Assembly (NCBI RefSeq): GCF_030348945.1
Contig: NZ_JAUCEN010000002.1
Span: 1,302,001 to 1,366,000 of the forward strand
From: Peribacillus sp. ACCC06369
GTDB lineage: Bacteria > Bacillota > Bacilli > Bacillales > DSM-1321
Direction: 5' to 3'
Length of the DNA stretch: 64,000 nt
In this document: positions 61,737 through 64,000 of the stretch, one piece after another
Position numbering within the stretch: position 1 is the stretch's first letter
Layout of the letters: every line of letters starts with the position of its first letter
Made by a program: the position numbers and the translations under genes
Notes under the pieces: model-generated
What the model was told of the DNA's origin: nothing
Seen by the model: the letters and a program-made list of their open reading frames with translations, nothing else
The model's database searches: none

Positions 61737-62576
61737 ATGAATATAGCGACAGAAGGAAAACAGAAGAAAAAGAGGACCATACCCGGTTTTGGATTGACGA
61801 TGGGGTTTACGTTGCTATATCTCACCATCATCGTTTTGATCCCATTATCGATGGTTTTTCTAAACACATTTTCAATGGGATTTCAGGATTTTTGGGCGAC
61901 CATAACTGAACCAAGGGTTGTCGCTTCGTATAAATTGAGTTTTTTGACAGCGTTAACTGCGGCCTTCGTGAACGCAGTTTTTGGCGTTTTAATTGCCTGG
62001 GTGCTTACACGTTATGAGTTTCCCGGCAAGCGGATCATCGATGGGCTGGTTGATTTGCCTTTTGCCCTCCCAACTGCTGTGGCAGGGATTACTTTGACGA
62101 CTTTGTACTCACCGAACGGATGGATCGGGCAATTTTTCAGCTTTAAAATCGCTTTCACTCCTATCGGGATTATCATCGCACTTATATTCATCGGACTTCC
62201 ATTCGTAGTGCGGATGGTTCAACCGGTGCTTGAAAATATCGAAAAAGGGATGGAAGAGGCATCTGCTTCTTTAGGGGCGAATCGAATGCAGACATTCATT
62301 AAAATTATCTTCCCGGAATTGATTCCAGCGATATTGACGGGTTTTGCACTTTCTTTTGCGAGGGCACTTGGAGAGTATGGATCCGTTGTCTTCATTGCAG
62401 GAAATATGCCGTTTAAAACGGAGATTTCCCCGCTGATCATCATGACAAAGCTCGAACAGTATGATTATGAAGGGGCAACAGCTGTTGCAGCCGTCATGCT
62501 CATTATTACATTCATAATTTTGTTCACCATCAATATCTTACAATGGTGGACCGGCAAAAGATATTCAGGGAAGTAG
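61737..62576 (+). CDS. cysT: Sulfate ABC transporter permease CysT
   Basis: 279 aa from ATG 61737, which gives the usual length; earlier in-frame ATGs fall in the hairpin. Six helices, with the EAA loop MEEASASLGANRMQTFIKIIFPELIPAI and the CysT segment LPFALPTAVAGITLTTLYSPNGW. It pairs with CysW. The ribosome binding site (GGGGCG) is weak, so translation may depend on sbp. Confidence 0.93.
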   Translation: MNIATEGKQKKKRTIPGFGLTMGFTLLYLTIIVLIPLSMVFLNTFSMGFQDFWATITEPRVVASYKLSFLTALTAAFVNAVFGVLIAWVLTRYEFPGKRIIDGLVDLPFALPTAVAGITLTTLYSPNGWIGQFFSFKIAFTPIGIIIALIFIGLPFVVRMVQPVLENIEKGMEEASASLGANRMQTFIKIIFPELIPAILTGFALSFARALGEYGSVVFIAGNMPFKTEISPLIIMTKLEQYDYEGATAVAAVMLIITFIILFTINILQWWTGKRYSGK

Positions 62577-62584
62577 GAGGGGAC

Positions 62585-63472
62585 ATGTTGGAACATGATA
62601 ATTCGGTGGTTGCAAAAACGAATGACCCGGTCATTATAACGAGAAACGCAACAAAAGAGCCTAAATCCATACAGTGGGTCCTTATTTCCATTGTATTGTT
62701 ATTTCTGACTTTGTTTTTAGTTGTCCCATTAATCGCGATCTTTGTAAAGGCATTCGAAAAAGGTGCCGAAACATATTTTGCGGCCATTTCCCATCCTGAT
62801 TCCTTGGCTGCGATTAAATTGACATTGATCGTTGTCCTCATCACTGTGCCGCTCAATGCCATATTTGGGGTAGTGGCTGCGTGGACCATAACTAAATATG
62901 ATTTTAAGGGGAAAAACTTTTTAATAACGTTGATAGATTTGCCTTTTTCCGTATCCCCAGTCATAGCCGGTTTGATTTTTGTCCTTCTCTTCGGCTTGCA
63001 TGGAACACTTGGTCCATTGCTGCAAACCTTTGACATTAAAGTGATCTTTTCAATACCAGGGATTGTCATTGCCTCCATTTTCATTACCTTTCCATTCATT
63101 GCGCGTGAATTGGTCCCGCTCATGCAAAGTCAGGGGACGTCTGAAGAAGAGGCATCACTAACGCTGGGGGCGGGAGGGTTTAAGACATTTTGGTACGTAA
63201 CCCTTCCCAATATAAAATGGGGACTATTATATGGAGTCATACTTTGCAATGCCAGGACAATCGGGGAGTTTGGGGCTGTATCGGTCGTATCGGGCCATAT
63301 ACGGGGGATGACCAATACGATGCCGCTTCATATTGAAATCTTATACAATGAATATCAATTTTCAGCTGCTTTTGCCGTTGCATCCCTGATGTCCATTTTT
63401 GCAATCATAACCTTGATCATTAAAAGTTTCATAGAATGGAAAACGGACTTTAAATCAACAAAAGCGAGTTAG
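62585..63472 (+). CDS. cysW: Sulfate ABC transporter permease CysW
   Basis: 295 aa from ATG 62585, with AGGAGGGGAC just upstream. Six helices after a polar start; DLPFSVSPVIAGLIFVLLFG and EEASLTLGAGGFKTFWYVTLPNIKWGLLYG (EAA loop) identify CysW, and the C-terminal LCNARTIGEFGAVSVVSGHIRG is conserved in the family. It follows cysT by 8 nt. Confidence 0.94.
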   Translation: MLEHDNSVVAKTNDPVIITRNATKEPKSIQWVLISIVLLFLTLFLVVPLIAIFVKAFEKGAETYFAAISHPDSLAAIKLTLIVVLITVPLNAIFGVVAAWTITKYDFKGKNFLITLIDLPFSVSPVIAGLIFVLLFGLHGTLGPLLQTFDIKVIFSIPGIVIASIFITFPFIARELVPLMQSQGTSEEEASLTLGAGGFKTFWYVTLPNIKWGLLYGVILCNARTIGEFGAVSVVSGHIRGMTNTMPLHIEILYNEYQFSAAFAVASLMSIFAIITLIIKSFIEWKTDFKSTKAS

Positions 63473-63484
63473 GGGGGGAATGAA

Positions 63485-64000
63485 ATGAGTATCATCATTG
63501 AAAATGTTACAAAATATTACGGGTCTTATCAAGCTCTCCAAAACATTAATATGGAAATAAAAAGCGGGGAACTCGTAGCACTTCTTGGCCCGTCCGGATC
63601 TGGAAAAACGTCATTACTGCGTATCATTGCGGGTCTTGAACAGGCAGAGAACGGAAAGATCCTCTTTAATGAAGAGAATTACACGCATAAGCATGTAAAA
63701 GATCGAAATGTTGGTTTCGTCTTCCAGCATTATGCCCTTTTTCGCAATATGACCATTTTTGACAATATTGCCTATGGATTGAAGGTCCGTCCTAGAAAAA
63801 TAAGGCCAAGTAAAAAAGTGATTGAACAGAAGGTTACCGAGTTGCTTCAGCTCGTCAAGCTTGAAGGATATAAAGATCGTTATCCATCCCAATTATCAGG
63901 CGGCCAACGCCAGCGTGTTGCTTTGGCAAGGGCACTTGCGGTTGAACCGAATATTCTTTTGCTTGATGAACCATTCGGGGCACTGGATGCCAAGGTTCGT
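63485..64000 (+). CDS. cysA: Sulfate ABC transporter ATP-binding protein CysA (3' end outside window)
   Basis: The first 172 codons are present, starting at ATG 63485 behind AGGGGGGG. Walker [11 protein letters not shown]-loop [12 protein letters not shown], signature [15 protein letters not shown] and Walker [17 protein letters not shown] are complete. The usual CysA is about 350 aa, so roughly half lies beyond the edge. [19 protein letters not shown] matches the CysA subfamily. It energises CysT/CysW. Confidence 0.94.
   Translation, partial: MSIIIENVTKYYGSYQALQNINMEIKSGELVALLGPSGSGKTSLLRIIAGLEQAENGKILFNEENYTHKHVKDRNVGFVFQHYALFRNMTIFDNIAYGLKVRPRKIRPSKKVIEQKVTELLQLVKLEGYKDRYPSQLSGGQRQRVALARALAVEPNILLLDEPFGALDAKVR

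Overview
The window looks like a chromosomal piece of a low-GC, endospore-forming Bacillaceae. The evidence is spoVA genes, a spore coat block, spoVIF and cotH, with Bacillus-type ribosome binding sites throughout. The gene order and the type of intergenic repeats suggest a Peribacillus (Bacillus simplex/frigoritolerans)-like species; that is inference and no marker gene here proves it.

Layout. (1) 1-10 kb: a second-type spoVA operon (YhcN-like lipoprotein, spoVAC, spoVAD, spoVAE), then a block matching the B. subtilis cotXW-yjc region (YjcZ-type peptide, spoVIF, YjcD helicase, CotX, CotW-like, YjcF, YjcG, YjcH), then a PgpA/YutG protein and a small WYL protein. (2) 10-13.4 kb: tRNA-Val(GAC), a truA paralogue and a DJ-1/PfpI protein, bracketed by a second decayed copy of the tRNA 3' end. 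(3) 13.7-20.7 kb: a YhgE/Pip membrane protein, a sulfonate-type ABC importer, an NrnA-type phosphoesterase and a broken MFS gene. (4) 21-31.5 kb: CoA-transferase/acyl-CoA dehydrogenase/DUF3870 operon, a CotG-like repeat protein divergent from CotH kinase, a TRM11-type methyltransferase, an MBL hydrolase, a 2-hydroxyacid dehydrogenase, a dense intergenic repeat and a Bcr/CflA exporter. (5) 31.5-35.1 kb: SDR, Gfo/Idh/MocA, HesB-like and Old-Yellow-type oxidoreductase genes.

(6) 35.3-48.9 kb is the most distinctive part: a LacI regulator divergent from a ten-gene operon whose order matches E. coli ycjMNOPQRSTU (GH13_18 phosphorylase, binding protein, two permeases, MDR dehydrogenase, sugar epimerase, Gfo/Idh/MocA oxidoreductase, GH65 phosphorylase, beta-phosphoglucomutase), with a glycerate kinase inserted. 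Together they read as uptake and phosphorolysis of a glucosylglycerate-like glucoside, with oxidation/epimerisation enzymes to convert gulosides to glucosides, glucose-1-phosphate feeding beta-PGM/glycolysis, and released glycerate phosphorylated by the kinase. The block is bracketed by a direct repeat of the tail of the oxidoreductase gene before it, suggesting insertion or local rearrangement.

(7) 49-64 kb: a GH1 6-phospho-beta-glucosidase, a SulP transporter with a MerR regulator, a frameshifted carboxylesterase, a kynurenine operon (kynU, amino acid permease, kynA, frameshifted kynB, a NadD-like adenylyltransferase), and a sulfate ABC importer (sbp, cysT, cysW, cysA cut by the window end) behind a probable transcription-attenuation leader. 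There is no CRISPR array, rRNA, prophage or intact insertion sequence.
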